Assembly (NCBI GenBank): GCA_016219875.1
Contig: JACRJZ010000059.1
Coordinates: forward strand, 17,515 to 81,514
Length of the DNA stretch: 64,000 nucleotides
DNA from: Verrucomicrobiota bacterium
GTDB lineage: Bacteria; Verrucomicrobiota; Verrucomicrobiia; Limisphaerales; JACRJZ01
Direction of reading: 5' to 3'
Each line of letters starts with the position of its first letter. Positions within the stretch are counted from its first letter, which is position 1. This document shows, one piece after another, positions 29,001 to 37,222 of this stretch. Under the pieces are notes generated by a model. That model was given only the letters and a program-made list of their open reading frames with translations. It did not search any database and was not told where the DNA came from. The position numbers and the translations under genes were made by a program.

Positions 29001-29651
29001 GTCGGCCCCGACGAGGCGGCGGTGGAGGTGCCGGTCATGGCCCGTGGCTTGCGCGCCGGCGACAGGCTGCGAGCGCGGCGCTTGTGGAAAGACCTCGTGG
29101 CGGGCGAAGGCTGGTTCGTCTCGGCTTCCTTCGTCCCCGATGGCGGCGGGGCCCCGCGGAACATCCCGGAGGCCTCTTGCACCGCGCTGCCCGAAGGCGC
29201 TTCCTCGTGCAGACAGGTGCGCGTCGATGTGACCGGTCTGCCTGCGGGCGCAGGCACGATCAAGCTCAAGGTCCACGTCGTGGACCGGATGCGCGGCGGG
29301 CTTTCCTTCCCCGGCGGCAACCTGATCTGCGTTTGCACCAAGGCTTGGTGGCAGAACATCACCGAAGCCGAGCAGAACACCACGGCCATCCATGAAATGG
29401 GGCACAAGGTGAGCATGGTCGTGGACGGCACCGGCAAGTTGCCGGACAAGGTCGAGACGCTCTACACCGGCAAGGGCCACGTGGGCAACCACTGCCACTT
29501 CGATCTGCCGGTGCAAGACACCTACGCCGGCGCGAACGGCAACCAGTGCGTCATGTTCGGCGCCGTCAGTGAGGATGGCCCTTCCGCGTTTTGCGAAAAG
29601 TGCGCGCCCGCCGTGCGCAAAGTCGATTGCAGCGACGGCTGGCCCGCGTGA
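26016..29651 (+). CDS. VgrG spike protein fused to a C-terminal zinc metallopeptidase domain
   Basis: 1211 residues from the ATG at 26016; the frame extends upstream only through repeats. Residues about 1-480 are the VgrG gp27/gp5 core (FQIEAELSSED, RLMEQEGIYYYFEHENG, DKYGRVKVLFHWDRYA, GQEVIVEFLEGDPDRPIITG). A DUF2345/gp5-C beta-helix follows to about 665 (repeated VKGD/KVEGD), then a Pro/Ala/Asp linker to about 730, then a cargo domain. The cargo holds H1126-E-M-G-H1130, a Cys-Val-Met turn and a late FCEKC. An HExxH peptidase delivered on the type VI tip into a neighbouring cell is the reading. No sheath, tube or baseplate genes are nearby, so this is an orphan spike island. A five-gene set follows closely. 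Confidence 0.9.
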   Translation: MPLKQERRLLAMDTALGADVLGVRKVVVQEQLSRLFQIEAELSSEDGNIDFDKVVGHNATLRLQIGQKGTRYFNGYVSRFVQAGNRGGYAHYQATLVPWLWLLTRASDCRIFQEKKAPEIVEEVFKAHGFSDYKLKLSGTYEKREYCVQYRETDFNFVSRLMEQEGIYYYFEHENGKHTLVLADSISAHNPFPGYEEVKFHELEKGATGREVITDWVMEKEVQPVACALNDFDFKKPKTSLLASSAVTRQYGSAVYERYDYPGEYLEVGEGERLAGVHLDELQTQHEVLRGQANTRGLCTGSVFKLKGHPRDDQNRDYLITGVNLHADAGEFASAPGGGEGEFFACNFTCIDKAQQFRAARLTRKPFVQGPQTAMVVGPSGEEIYTDKYGRVKVLFHWDRYAKADENASCWIRVSQAWAGKQWGAIYTPRIGQEVIVEFLEGDPDRPIITGRVYNDVAMPPYKLPDEKTKSTLKSNSSKGGGGFNEIRLEDKKGSEQIFVHAEKDEDIRVKNDAREWIGNERHLIVKKDQLEKVEGDKHSFVKGNSLSKVEGDRGATIKGGHFVQVDSGDNLTVKGDQAIKVGGDANFKTDKNLNEEAAQKISIKAGTDLHIKAGTNYAVDAGMAVHIKGGATVVVEAGTQLSLKVGGNFIDINPGGVFIKGTMVMINSGGAAGSGGGSSPTAPAAPEAPDPPKDAKDADKADPGKVDEAPPAPTPPKPQTFSDAAKVLEYAAETGTPFCEECNKDKDKPPEEELPVIASIAWLDGADDKETAAGDQWVNLPREAKWVDADHGVANIDRLSLKPRFRVTFSKPGSHAFKVTPAADNDNAAYSNAEKGRNAKFKWMDQAKDYTTDGDGTKIVASDFFTTCAGEDKFKLVAEDKNNSPTVETGWLRTRRLAYLVPIKMTGMAAVADLGTLRGEYAKHGIEIVELPAAEIDRMSNISTADENTFKTRCKTAFDGSQGKAKSPYSVAIAFTEHLAVKNPNQDLELAGVAVGPDEAAVEVPVMARGLRAGDRLRARRLWKDLVAGEGWFVSASFVPDGGGAPRNIPEASCTALPEGASSCRQVRVDVTGLPAGAGTIKLKVHVVDRMRGGLSFPGGNLICVCTKAWWQNITEAEQNTTAIHEMGHKVSMVVDGTGKLPDKVETLYTGKGHVGNHCHFDLPVQDTYAGANGNQCVMFGAVSEDGPSAFCEKCAPAVRKVDCSDGWPA

Positions 29652-29693
29652 TCCCGGCCGTGCATATCCAGTGAACTCATCCCATGCCCAGTC

Positions 29694-30290
29694 ATGCTTC
29701 GCTTCACCCAGATTTGCCTGCGCGGAATCCGGCCGGTCCTCGGAATGCTCGCCGCGTGCCTGGTGCTGGGCGGCTGCCACTCGGCCCCTTCTGCCAAAAC
29801 CTCTTCGCCTCCTATGAACGCCCCTGACCTTGCCGGCGCCAGCTTGTTGAACAGTCCGTTCTACAACACCGACGAACTGCCCGAGAGTCCGAAGCCGCCC
29901 AACCCGCAGTGGCGGGGCGTGCTCATCGACGCGCCGGCGCAAGCGGTGCTCAGCCTCAAGCAGCCCATGATTATTCTGCGCGGCACCTATCGCATCCAGG
30001 GAACCAACTACCCGGCCAACGATCGGCTTCGCCTCGTGGCGGTGGACGCGGCCACCAAGCAGGAATACGCCGGCACCGCCGGCCAGCGCGATCCCAGCCC
30101 TGATGTGCCGCCGCCCAAGACGGAAGAGCCGGACCCGGAAGTGGTCAAGCGGATGGTGTTCTCCGGCTTCTTCAATGCGGACCTGGTGGCCACCGTGAAG
30201 CTGCCACGCGCCGCGGGCCTCTACCGCGTCCGCGCCGAACTGGGGAATCTCAAGTCGAACGAGATCACCATCCAAGTCGCCGTTCAGTGA
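29694..30290 (+). CDS. Small lipoprotein, possible immunity protein for the VgrG peptidase
   Basis: 198 residues. The N-terminus carries a lipoprotein signal ending LVLGGC with Cys at about residue 26, so it should be anchored in a membrane facing the periplasm. The remainder is predicted beta-sandwich (VLSLKQPMIILRGTYRIQG, DLVATVKLPRAAGLYRVRAE), reminiscent of Ig-like or macroglobulin-type folds. I recognise no named family. It sits between the vgrG-peptidase gene and the DUF4123 adaptor, and its stop overlaps the next GTG. A periplasmic inhibitor protecting the producer from the preceding effector is plausible but unproven. Confidence 0.75.
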   Translation: MLRFTQICLRGIRPVLGMLAACLVLGGCHSAPSAKTSSPPMNAPDLAGASLLNSPFYNTDELPESPKPPNPQWRGVLIDAPAQAVLSLKQPMIILRGTYRIQGTNYPANDRLRLVAVDAATKQEYAGTAGQRDPSPDVPPPKTEEPDPEVVKRMVFSGFFNADLVATVKLPRAAGLYRVRAELGNLKSNEITIQVAVQ

Positions 30291-30856
30291 ACACTCCCGA
30301 GGCAACGCCGCCGCGTGTGGCGCGGCTCAAGCAACTTCTCTTCACAACTGAAGAGGAGCCGGTCTATGCCATCCTCGATGGCGCGTCGGTGCCCGAGTTG
30401 CTGGAGCGATTGGCGATCGCGAAGGAAGAACACGTCTGCCTCTATCGGGGCGAACTGGGACCGGACCTCGCCCGGATGGCGCCGTATCTGGTCAAGCTGC
30501 GCCAGGAATCCCCGTTCACCGACTGGATTCTCTCCGAGGGTTGGGGCAACCATTGGGGCATCTTCACGACCGCGCCCGTGGGCCTGGAGGCAATGCGCCG
30601 TCACTTGCGCCACTTCCTGCGCGTGAAAGATCCCGCGGGCCAGATTCTCTATTTCCGCTACTACGACCCGCGGGTGCTGCGCGTTTACTTGCCCACCTGC
30701 AATGTCAGAGAATTGCAGTTCGTCTATGGGCCGGCTGGCCGGTACGTCTGCGAAGGAGCCAAGGCCGCGGAGGCGCTGGCCTTCGCCTTCGAGGAGCAGG
30801 AACTGAAGGTCACGACAACCCTGTTGGCCACGAACGGGGCCGGAGGGAGCGGATGA
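30287..30856 (+). CDS. DUF4123 type VI effector adaptor
   Basis: 189 residues with a GTG start overlapping the previous stop. It has the DUF4123 pattern: YAILDGASVPELLERL, CLYRGELGPDLARMAPYLV, WGIFTTAPVGLEAMRRHLRH, FRYYDPRVLRVYLP. Proteins of this family (Tap/TEC) bind a VgrG and load a specific cargo effector onto it; the gene normally sits between vgrG and the effector gene. Here the downstream stand-alone metallopeptidase at 32455 is the obvious client. Cytoplasmic, no signal peptide. Confidence 0.92.
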   Translation: MNTPEATPPRVARLKQLLFTTEEEPVYAILDGASVPELLERLAIAKEEHVCLYRGELGPDLARMAPYLVKLRQESPFTDWILSEGWGNHWGIFTTAPVGLEAMRRHLRHFLRVKDPAGQILYFRYYDPRVLRVYLPTCNVRELQFVYGPAGRYVCEGAKAAEALAFAFEEQELKVTTTLLATNGAGGSG

Positions 30857-30875
30857 ACCGGTGGATTCCTTTGCC

Positions 30876-31232
30876 ATGCTGACCATCCGCAAAGAACAAA
30901 TGGCGGTGCTGAGCGCCTACTCGCGCGAAGGCTTCATCCTGAAGACGCTCCAGAAGCTGCCCAAGGTGTTCCCCGAAGACCCCAAGGCCAAAGAGGAAGC
31001 CGCGATGCGTCCGATCATTGAAGCAGGCATCGCCAGGGCCGCGGCCTACGGCATCGGGCGCGAGCGGGAAACGAGCCTGTTTATTTTCCTCGTGAAAGAC
31101 TTGGGGCCGGATTTCGAAAAGCACCCCAGCCGTCGATGGATGCTGGGCCTTCTGCAGGACCCGGAGATGGACGAGCAGGAGAAGATGAACCTGATCTACA
31201 AGCGGTTGGAAATTGCCGCCGGCCCGTCTTGA
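30876..31232 (+). CDS. Small helical protein of the type VI island
   Basis: 118 residues from the ATG at 30876 (MLTIRKEQM); a GTG at 30861 is an alternative. It is predicted all-helical, with no signal peptide. Short proteins starting with this type of MLTIR-x-EQM motif occur directly after DUF4123 genes in type VI clusters; their function is not established. It may assist adaptor-effector binding. It lies 19 bp after the DUF4123 gene and 7 bp before the next ATG. Confidence 0.75.
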   Translation: MLTIRKEQMAVLSAYSREGFILKTLQKLPKVFPEDPKAKEEAAMRPIIEAGIARAAAYGIGRERETSLFIFLVKDLGPDFEKHPSRRWMLGLLQDPEMDEQEKMNLIYKRLEIAAGPS

Positions 31233-31239
31233 GCGCCCC

Positions 31240-32445
31240 ATGAACTACGACGCCGCACTCAAAGCTGCCCAGGAGGAAGCCGACAAATGGGTCGGGGACC
31301 CGAAGGTCAAGTGCCCCAAACTCAAGACCGGCCTGCTGGTGCTGGTGTACAAGGACGATGACAAAGAAGCCGTGGGTGGCGCGGACGTGGACATTGCCCG
31401 GAGCGTGGCGCTGGTGTTCAAGAAAACGAAGTCCGCCACGACCAGCGGCAACTACGGCCTCGCCCGCTTCAAGCCCGTCGATCCAGCGAACTATCAAGTC
31501 AAGGCGGTCAAGCTGCCTCAAACCCTCAAGGCTTACGAACTGCCCGAAGCCAAAGGCCAAGCGGTCGCGCTCGGCACGTGCCCCGTCTGCGATCTCCAGA
31601 TCAAGCGGCTGGCCACGCTGAAGGTCAAGGTGGTGTTCAAGCAGAAAGACGCCAAGGGCCAGGAAACCGTGACCGTCCTCGACGGCGTGAAGGTCCACAT
31701 CGACGGCCGCGAAAAGCGCGATGGCACCACCACCAAAGCCCCGGACGGCTGGGCCTTGTTCGAGAACCTCAAGTCCTCCGATTACACCGTCAGCGTCACC
31801 TCCATGGAAAGCCACGCCAAGAAGTACCGCGTGCCGCCTTCCACCAAGGTCCCGCTGCCTCCGGGCGCCACCAAAGAGGTCGTCCTCGAAGTCAAGATGC
31901 TGGCCCGCCTGCGCGTGGTCTTGATCGACAAGGAGGACAAGCCCCTCTCCGGCGTCCCGTGGGACCTCAGCCGCCTCGTCATCGGCAACGGCAAGACCAA
32001 GGGTGACGGCCTGATCGAAGTGAAAGACATGCTTCCCCGGGCCGAGAGCTACGTCCTCAAGACCACCCTGAAGATCAAGCAGCCCAAGGCGCCCTCCGGC
32101 AAAGCCAGCACGGTCAAGAGCAGTTCCGGCGACGCCACGAAGTACCCCCCGCCGCTCAAACCGACGGACTTCGAAATCAAGGACGACGAACGGGCCGCCA
32201 TTGAGTCGGCCGAGGTCTCGGTGGAATGGAAGCTGCAGGCCAAGTTCCTCGAAGACCTGGACAACGAGCGCGGCGACCAGTGCCGGCTGCGCAATCTGGG
32301 TTTTGTCTGTGAACCGGATGCGGACGCCGGGCACACGGCCCCGGCGGTGCGGTGTTACCAGCGCCAGTACCTCAAGCAGGACAACGGCTCCGGCAAACTG
32401 AGCGACATCCAGGCCGACTTGCGCAAACGTCACGACCAGCCCTAG
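31240..32445 (+). CDS. Ig-like/peptidoglycan-binding-like protein of the type VI island
   Basis: 401 residues from the ATG at 31240. No signal peptide is visible. At least three beta-sandwich units resembling carboxypeptidase regulatory (CarboxypepD_reg/Ig-like) domains are present (GLLVLVYKDDDKEAVGGADV, TVTVLDGVKVHIDGREKRDG, VVLIDKEDKPLSGVPWDL). The C-terminal about 55 residues (QCRLRNLGFVCEPDADAG, APAVRCYQRQY) resemble a PG_binding_1 domain, which would tether it to peptidoglycan. It is probably a cargo module or targeting subunit delivered with the next gene's metallopeptidase, 9 bp downstream. Confidence 0.75.
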   Translation: MNYDAALKAAQEEADKWVGDPKVKCPKLKTGLLVLVYKDDDKEAVGGADVDIARSVALVFKKTKSATTSGNYGLARFKPVDPANYQVKAVKLPQTLKAYELPEAKGQAVALGTCPVCDLQIKRLATLKVKVVFKQKDAKGQETVTVLDGVKVHIDGREKRDGTTTKAPDGWALFENLKSSDYTVSVTSMESHAKKYRVPPSTKVPLPPGATKEVVLEVKMLARLRVVLIDKEDKPLSGVPWDLSRLVIGNGKTKGDGLIEVKDMLPRAESYVLKTTLKIKQPKAPSGKASTVKSSSGDATKYPPPLKPTDFEIKDDERAAIESAEVSVEWKLQAKFLEDLDNERGDQCRLRNLGFVCEPDADAGHTAPAVRCYQRQYLKQDNGSGKLSDIQADLRKRHDQP

Positions 32446-32454
32446 AGCACACCT

Positions 32455-34746
32455 ATGAATCGGAACGCTGAAGTCGCGCTCACGTTGAGGGAAGACACCA
32501 ACCTGAACCGGTTGCGCGTGCCGGAGGTTTCCCTCCTGAAGCTTTGCGTGGTTGTCGGCGGCAAAGCCAGCAAGTCCTACCTTCAATCGGGCGCCCCCAA
32601 GCAAAAAGACAGCGGCACCGACGGCTTCCACTTCGTCCCGGAGAAAGAAACCGGCAGCATTGCCTACGAGATCGACGACGTCTGCGGCGTGGTGGCCAAG
32701 GCGAAGCTGGAACTCTTCTGCCGGTTCAAGCCGGCCCCGCTCTGGACGCTGGACTTGGCGAAGCTCGGCCCCGACGCTTACAGCCACGGCAAGCACAGCC
32801 TGAAATGGGATGGCCGCGTGGTCACCCCGGACAAGGTCCAAGCAGGCAAAGCCGGCAAGGACGGCCTGGAACACGACCTGACCCAATACAATCCCGACGC
32901 CACGATCAAGCCGGACAGTTTTCCCGACGGTTACATCACGCTGGAATACACACCCTACAAGCTCAAGCTGACCGTCAGCGACAAGGATGACCATGGCGTC
33001 CTGACGGCGTGGACTTTCTTCCACATCCTCATCAAGGAAATCGTGCTGGAACTGGGGCCGGAGGAAGCCGTGCCCGCCGCCACCGTGGATGATGACCGTC
33101 ACAAGCGCGACAAGGCCGTGCGGAAGCAGATCGCCGACGATGGCGGACTCCCGGCGGCCAGTGCGACACGGAAGATCTATCTTGTCAGCAACCTCTACAA
33201 GACCGCCTCGGCGGAGATGAGTGACAACACGGGCTACCAGCAGTTCAGGACGCTCTGGGCCGACGGGCCGAATGTCCCGGTCCTCGCGAAGATCCACTTG
33301 GCCGATTCCGCGGATGCCGTGGTGAAACTGGAAGACGGCCCCGGCGCCAAAGCCTTGGGCAAGGCCAAATTCCTTTGGGATTGGGAAGACGTGGCCGAGG
33401 ACACCTCGCGTCATCACGCCAAGGCCAAGACCTTTCTCAACGACGCCCTGAACTACGACAAGAACACCACCCAGCCCAAAGGCGACAACGCCCACGTGGA
33501 CCGCGGCGGCAAGCGCGGCCCGAACGGCCACCCCGTCTTTCCCGCCCAGGCCGGCTACGCCCCGAAAGACACGCTGGACGCCGGGAAGTTTCCCTTCGAA
33601 GTCAAAGCCGCGGACACCCGCACCTGGGCCGCCCAGAGTCTCGGTTGGACCCAAGGCAAGTTGAAGGGCCAGACCGGCGTGGTCTTTCAGCCGGCGCGAC
33701 AGGCCGGGGACGGATTCAAGATCACCGTCTATCTGGCCAACGACCGGTGCTTCGACAGTGTCAAGAACAAGGAGAAGCTCGTCCTGGATGTGACCGCCGC
33801 CCCACTGAAGGCCGCCGACGTCATCAAGAAGTCCACCGGCACATTCGAGATGTGGCGGCAACTCGAAGTGGTCAACTACCAGAAAAAGAAAAACACCGTG
33901 ACGCCCAACATCAACCTGGCCACGGTGGCGGACTATTACGAGAAGGCAAACGTCCTGATGAAGAACCTCGCCGGGGCGCCGGGGGCCATGGCCAAGGCGA
34001 CCTACAACACCGCCATGACCAACGCGGTCAGCGCCAAGGGCTGGCACATCAGGGCGGCCGTTTCCGCCAATGACCAGTACGACGCCGGGGGCTATTTCAT
34101 CGATTTTCGGGACCATGCCGGCTGGCGTACGGAGGTGGACACCCATGCCACCAACGCCGGCTGGACCAACGTGCAAAAGTCGGCTTGGTCCGTCGGCTTA
34201 AGCAACGCCGCCGGTTCGGATCCCTATACCAACGCCGCCGTTTACTACCAGTTCCTCTACGACTGGGCCATCGGGATCATTGAAACCGTGTGCGGCAGCT
34301 TCATGGCCGCCGGCGACGGCATCAATATTTTCCAGTTCCACAATCTGTTCAATTCGGCTTACCCCCGCGCCACGGACTTGAACGGCTTTGCCGCCAACCC
34401 GCCCGGCTCGGGCCGCAGCAAGTGTGGCTTCATTCAGTGCGGCAGCAACTATGGCGGCGCCGGCAACCTCAATACGCGCGAGCAGACCTGCACGCACGAG
34501 ATTGGCCACCAACTTTTCCTGCCCCACACTTGGCAGGTCAGCCCGGCCCACGATCCGCAAGGCTCGCACGACCGGAACGACAACGCCTGCACCATGTCCT
34601 ACGAGTTCGACAAAACGCGGCGCTTCTGCGGCCTGTGCCTGCTGCGGCTGCGCGGCTGGAGCAAATTCCAGACGGACGCCACCGGGGCTGAAGTCAACCC
34701 GGCCGTTCGGACCGTGAAGGACACCGGCCCCAACAAACACCCCTGA
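32455..34746 (+). CDS. Metzincin-like zinc metallopeptidase, candidate type VI cargo effector
   Basis: 763 residues without a signal peptide, consistent with delivery by the secretion spike rather than Sec. The N-terminal half is beta-rich. The catalytic region contains H681-E-I-G-H685-x5-H691 (HEIGHQLFLPH), the three-His zinc site of metzincins, followed 23 residues after the third His by a Met-turn candidate at M714 (ACTMSYEFD) and then FCGLC. The Gly normally found in HExxHxxGxxH is Phe here. The end of the protein parallels the end of the VgrG-fused cargo (HExGH, C-x-M, FCxxC), so the two peptidases look related. The target, perhaps a periplasmic or surface protein, is unknown. Confidence 0.82.
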   Translation: MNRNAEVALTLREDTNLNRLRVPEVSLLKLCVVVGGKASKSYLQSGAPKQKDSGTDGFHFVPEKETGSIAYEIDDVCGVVAKAKLELFCRFKPAPLWTLDLAKLGPDAYSHGKHSLKWDGRVVTPDKVQAGKAGKDGLEHDLTQYNPDATIKPDSFPDGYITLEYTPYKLKLTVSDKDDHGVLTAWTFFHILIKEIVLELGPEEAVPAATVDDDRHKRDKAVRKQIADDGGLPAASATRKIYLVSNLYKTASAEMSDNTGYQQFRTLWADGPNVPVLAKIHLADSADAVVKLEDGPGAKALGKAKFLWDWEDVAEDTSRHHAKAKTFLNDALNYDKNTTQPKGDNAHVDRGGKRGPNGHPVFPAQAGYAPKDTLDAGKFPFEVKAADTRTWAAQSLGWTQGKLKGQTGVVFQPARQAGDGFKITVYLANDRCFDSVKNKEKLVLDVTAAPLKAADVIKKSTGTFEMWRQLEVVNYQKKKNTVTPNINLATVADYYEKANVLMKNLAGAPGAMAKATYNTAMTNAVSAKGWHIRAAVSANDQYDAGGYFIDFRDHAGWRTEVDTHATNAGWTNVQKSAWSVGLSNAAGSDPYTNAAVYYQFLYDWAIGIIETVCGSFMAAGDGINIFQFHNLFNSAYPRATDLNGFAANPPGSGRSKCGFIQCGSNYGGAGNLNTREQTCTHEIGHQLFLPHTWQVSPAHDPQGSHDRNDNACTMSYEFDKTRRFCGLCLLRLRGWSKFQTDATGAEVNPAVRTVKDTGPNKHP

Positions 34747-34749
34747 CCC

Positions 34750-36354
34750 ATGCGCCGCCTGTTCCCTGCCCGACTGGCGTTGCTGGCGCCTTGTTTGCCG
34801 CAGTTCGGCTTGGCCCTGCTCTGCGCCTGCACCGCTCCGAGCGCCACCACTTCGCGTGAAAGGAAAAAAACCGTTATGGAAATACACCTCACTCTGCCCA
34901 AAGCTTCCTTCCTGACCTCGGAAGCCCTCCCCTTGCGCGTCGTCATGACCAACGCTGGCGCCGCGCCGGTGGAAGTGCCGGACCCGCTGCACGAAGCCAA
35001 CTGGCAGCCCACCTTCACCCTCACCGGGCCGGGCCTTCCGCCTCCGGGCCGCGTCATGAGCGCCCGCGCCGCCGTGCTGGGAGACCTTTCGCCGTCGCCT
35101 GACGGCGTCGCGCCCGTGCTGCGCAAAATCGAGCCTGGCCAGAATTTCGAGCGCCAGCTTCCGCTTCACGCTTGGCTCCAGCTCTCGGCTCCCGGCCCGT
35201 ATCAAATCGCGGGCAACCTCGAGTGGCGCGGCCTCACCGCGCGTTCCGCTCCCGTCTCCTTCACGTTGGAGAAACTCAACCCCGTCGCCCTTGCTGTTGG
35301 CGTGGACGAGGGTGTTGCCTCCAAGCGCCAAATCCCGGCCGCCTGGCTCCACCAAGGTGGCAAAGGGCGCCGGCTTTACTCTGCGGTTTTCACCGAAGAG
35401 CGCCCTGACCTCGCGGAAATCGGCCCTCCCACCGCGACGTATCTTCAAGAGACGGGCGCCGACGCCGCCGACCTGCTCGTGCCGTGGACGAACTACGACC
35501 GCAACGAGAGCTTCCATCATTGGTTTGCCTGGCGCGAGGGCAGCCGCCTGTTCGCGCGTTCGCTGCTCGCCAAGGAACCGCTTTCCCTGGATCTGGGTCG
35601 TCCTCCGGAACGGCTCCTCCGCCCGGCCCTGCTGCCGTCGTCCGGCGATCTCAACATCCTGGTGCTGTCCGGCGACGGACGCGAACTGCTCGCGACGCGC
35701 TTCGCCGCGCCTTCCGGCGAAGGCGCCCCAGCGCCCGGCCACGTGCTCTGGCGCCTGCCGCTGCCATGGCCGCTGCGGGGCGCCCGCGCCGCCCTGGCGC
35801 CCCCGTCGTTGCCAAACGCGCGCCGCGCGGCGCTCGTCTCCCAAGACGCTGACACGCTGCTCTTGTCCCTGCTTGACACGAGCAAGGCCGACGGTCCGGG
35901 CGAACTGAAAACCGTCCGCGTGCGCGAGGCGCGGGCGCTGGCGGATTCCGAGCCGGGCTTGTGGATCGATGCAGCGGGCAACTCCCACGTTGCGGTCCTC
36001 TGCGAAAAGCCGCACGAAGATCCCCGCCGCAAAGAGCGTTCGCTGGCGCTGGCTTCCGCCAACTTCGCCCCGGACGGCACGCTGCTCGCGCCGGCCACAC
36101 TCACGGTCCTCACGCCGCTGGAAACCGCCGTCAAGACAGCGACCGCGGCGTTTGCCGTCGCGGGTGCCCAGGCGCAACTGGGCTGGGCCGCCTTGCTGGA
36201 GAACGGCCAAGTGATTCATCTGCACAGCGGCGGCCAGCCGCGCCGCTTGGAAAACCCGCCGGCCGTGCCCTTGGAACTCCTGCCCCGCTCCCAGGCCTTT
36301 TACCTCCTGACCCTCGATCCGGCGGTGGGTCCCAGGTTCGTGGCGCTGCAGTGA
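34750..36354 (+). CDS. Putative lipoprotein with beta-rich repeats, possible immunity protein
   Basis: 534 residues. The N-terminus reads LPQFGLALLCAC, an imperfect lipobox. An internal ATG at 34876 preceded by a GAAAGGA-like ribosome site would give a protein lacking it. Residues about 45-180 form a beta-sandwich like those of intracellular proteinase inhibitors (SFLTSEALPLRVVMTNAGAA). The rest is repetitive beta-propeller-like sequence (HHWFAWREGSRLFARS, SHVAVLCEKPHEDPRRKE). It begins 3 bp after the metzincin gene. An inhibitor of that peptidase is an attractive guess from position and the N-terminal domain. No named family recognised beyond that. Confidence 0.7.
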   Translation: MRRLFPARLALLAPCLPQFGLALLCACTAPSATTSRERKKTVMEIHLTLPKASFLTSEALPLRVVMTNAGAAPVEVPDPLHEANWQPTFTLTGPGLPPPGRVMSARAAVLGDLSPSPDGVAPVLRKIEPGQNFERQLPLHAWLQLSAPGPYQIAGNLEWRGLTARSAPVSFTLEKLNPVALAVGVDEGVASKRQIPAAWLHQGGKGRRLYSAVFTEERPDLAEIGPPTATYLQETGADAADLLVPWTNYDRNESFHHWFAWREGSRLFARSLLAKEPLSLDLGRPPERLLRPALLPSSGDLNILVLSGDGRELLATRFAAPSGEGAPAPGHVLWRLPLPWPLRGARAALAPPSLPNARRAALVSQDADTLLLSLLDTSKADGPGELKTVRVREARALADSEPGLWIDAAGNSHVAVLCEKPHEDPRRKERSLALASANFAPDGTLLAPATLTVLTPLETAVKTATAAFAVAGAQAQLGWAALLENGQVIHLHSGGQPRRLENPPAVPLELLPRSQAFYLLTLDPAVGPRFVALQ

Positions 36355-36356
36355 TC

Positions 36357-37106
36357 ATGTCCTTGTTCAGCCAACTCTCGACCCCGAAAGCCCCCGGTCT
36401 TCCGACGGCGCCCAAGCCCGCCGTGCCGATGGCACTGCCCAAGATTCGAGTCCCCACCGCCGCCGGCATCTGCAAAAGTTACCAGCCGTCGGCCCAAGGC
36501 CAGGCGCTCTTGCAGCCAAGCCAAACGCCGGCGCAGTACATGTCGGCCCTCGAACAGAAGAACCTTTCCACCGACCAGATCAACTTGCTTTCGCACGGCA
36601 TGCCGGAGCGCGAGTCGGTCCATTGGGCCTGCCAAAGCTCCCGCAAAGTGGATGGCCAGTTGCCGCCAGCGGACAAGAACGCGCTGGGGGCTGCGGAGGC
36701 GTGGGTGAAGAACCCTTGCGACGCCACAAAATCCCAGGCTGCTACCGCGGCGTCGCAGACCGATTACCACGGTCCTGGCGCTTGGGCCGCGCAGGGTGCG
36801 GCGTGGTCGCAAAGTCCCGGCGGCACGGCGCCCGCCACCGGCCCGACCGGGGACGCCGTGGCCGGCTCCGTCAATATCGCGGCGGCGATGGCCGCTAAGC
36901 CGGCGGTGCCCGCGGTCCCGGCTGCGCCCGCCCTGCCGACCGCGCCCACATTGGCGGCTCCGAAATTGGCCGCGCCGCCGGCACCGACGCTCGCGCCGCC
37001 GGTGCTGGAGGTTCCCCCCAACGTGCTGGAGCAGCAGGCCAAGGTTCACCAGCCGTTCATCGACCTCGGCAAAGATGTCGCCAGCGGCAAGAACACCTGG
37101 GCGTGA
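36357..37106 (+). CDS. DUF6931-like type VI-associated protein
   Basis: 249 residues from the ATG at 36357; the GTG at 36351 overlapping the previous stop is an alternative. The core (TPAQYMSALEQKN, LLSHGMPERESVHWACQSSR, AAEAWVKNPCDATKSQAA, AVAGSVNIAAAMA) matches my memory of the DUF6931 pattern found in type VI effector loci, role unknown. The flanks are Pro/Ala-rich and low-complexity. It is the last plus-strand gene of the island, followed 13 bp later by a hairpin repeat that separates it from a convergent gene. Confidence 0.65.
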   Translation: MSLFSQLSTPKAPGLPTAPKPAVPMALPKIRVPTAAGICKSYQPSAQGQALLQPSQTPAQYMSALEQKNLSTDQINLLSHGMPERESVHWACQSSRKVDGQLPPADKNALGAAEAWVKNPCDATKSQAATAASQTDYHGPGAWAAQGAAWSQSPGGTAPATGPTGDAVAGSVNIAAAMAAKPAVPAVPAAPALPTAPTLAAPKLAAPPAPTLAPPVLEVPPNVLEQQAKVHQPFIDLGKDVASGKNTWA

Positions 37107-37118
37107 CGGGTGCGACCC

Positions 37119-37222
37119 ATTGAAGCGTTGAAGCGATGAAGGGTTGAAGAGGCTTCACGGATGGCTTTCACCCAAGGCCGACACCTCTTCAACCCTTCAA
37201 CCCTTCAACCCTTCAACGACTC
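37119..37222. repeat. Family-D hairpin of GTTGAAG-type microrepeats, copy 1
   Basis: The left arm carries tandem TTGAAGCG/TTGAAGGG units ending GAAGAGGC; the right arm carries CACCTCTTCAACCC units. The arms pair over more than 25 bp around about 35 bp of loop. It lies between convergent genes and overlaps the last codons of the methyltransferase gene, so it can act as a two-way terminator. Confidence 0.75.

Noticed and set aside
26424..30305. 1293-codon open frame on the minus strand opposite vgrG
   Set aside because: It is a shadow of a GC-rich gene: low-complexity, full of Val/Gly/Arg/Ala, no domain, and the plus strand carries an unmistakable VgrG.
31081..34176. 1031-codon minus-strand frame across the type VI island
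   Set aside because: Same mirror-frame composition; the plus strand holds coupled genes with motifs.
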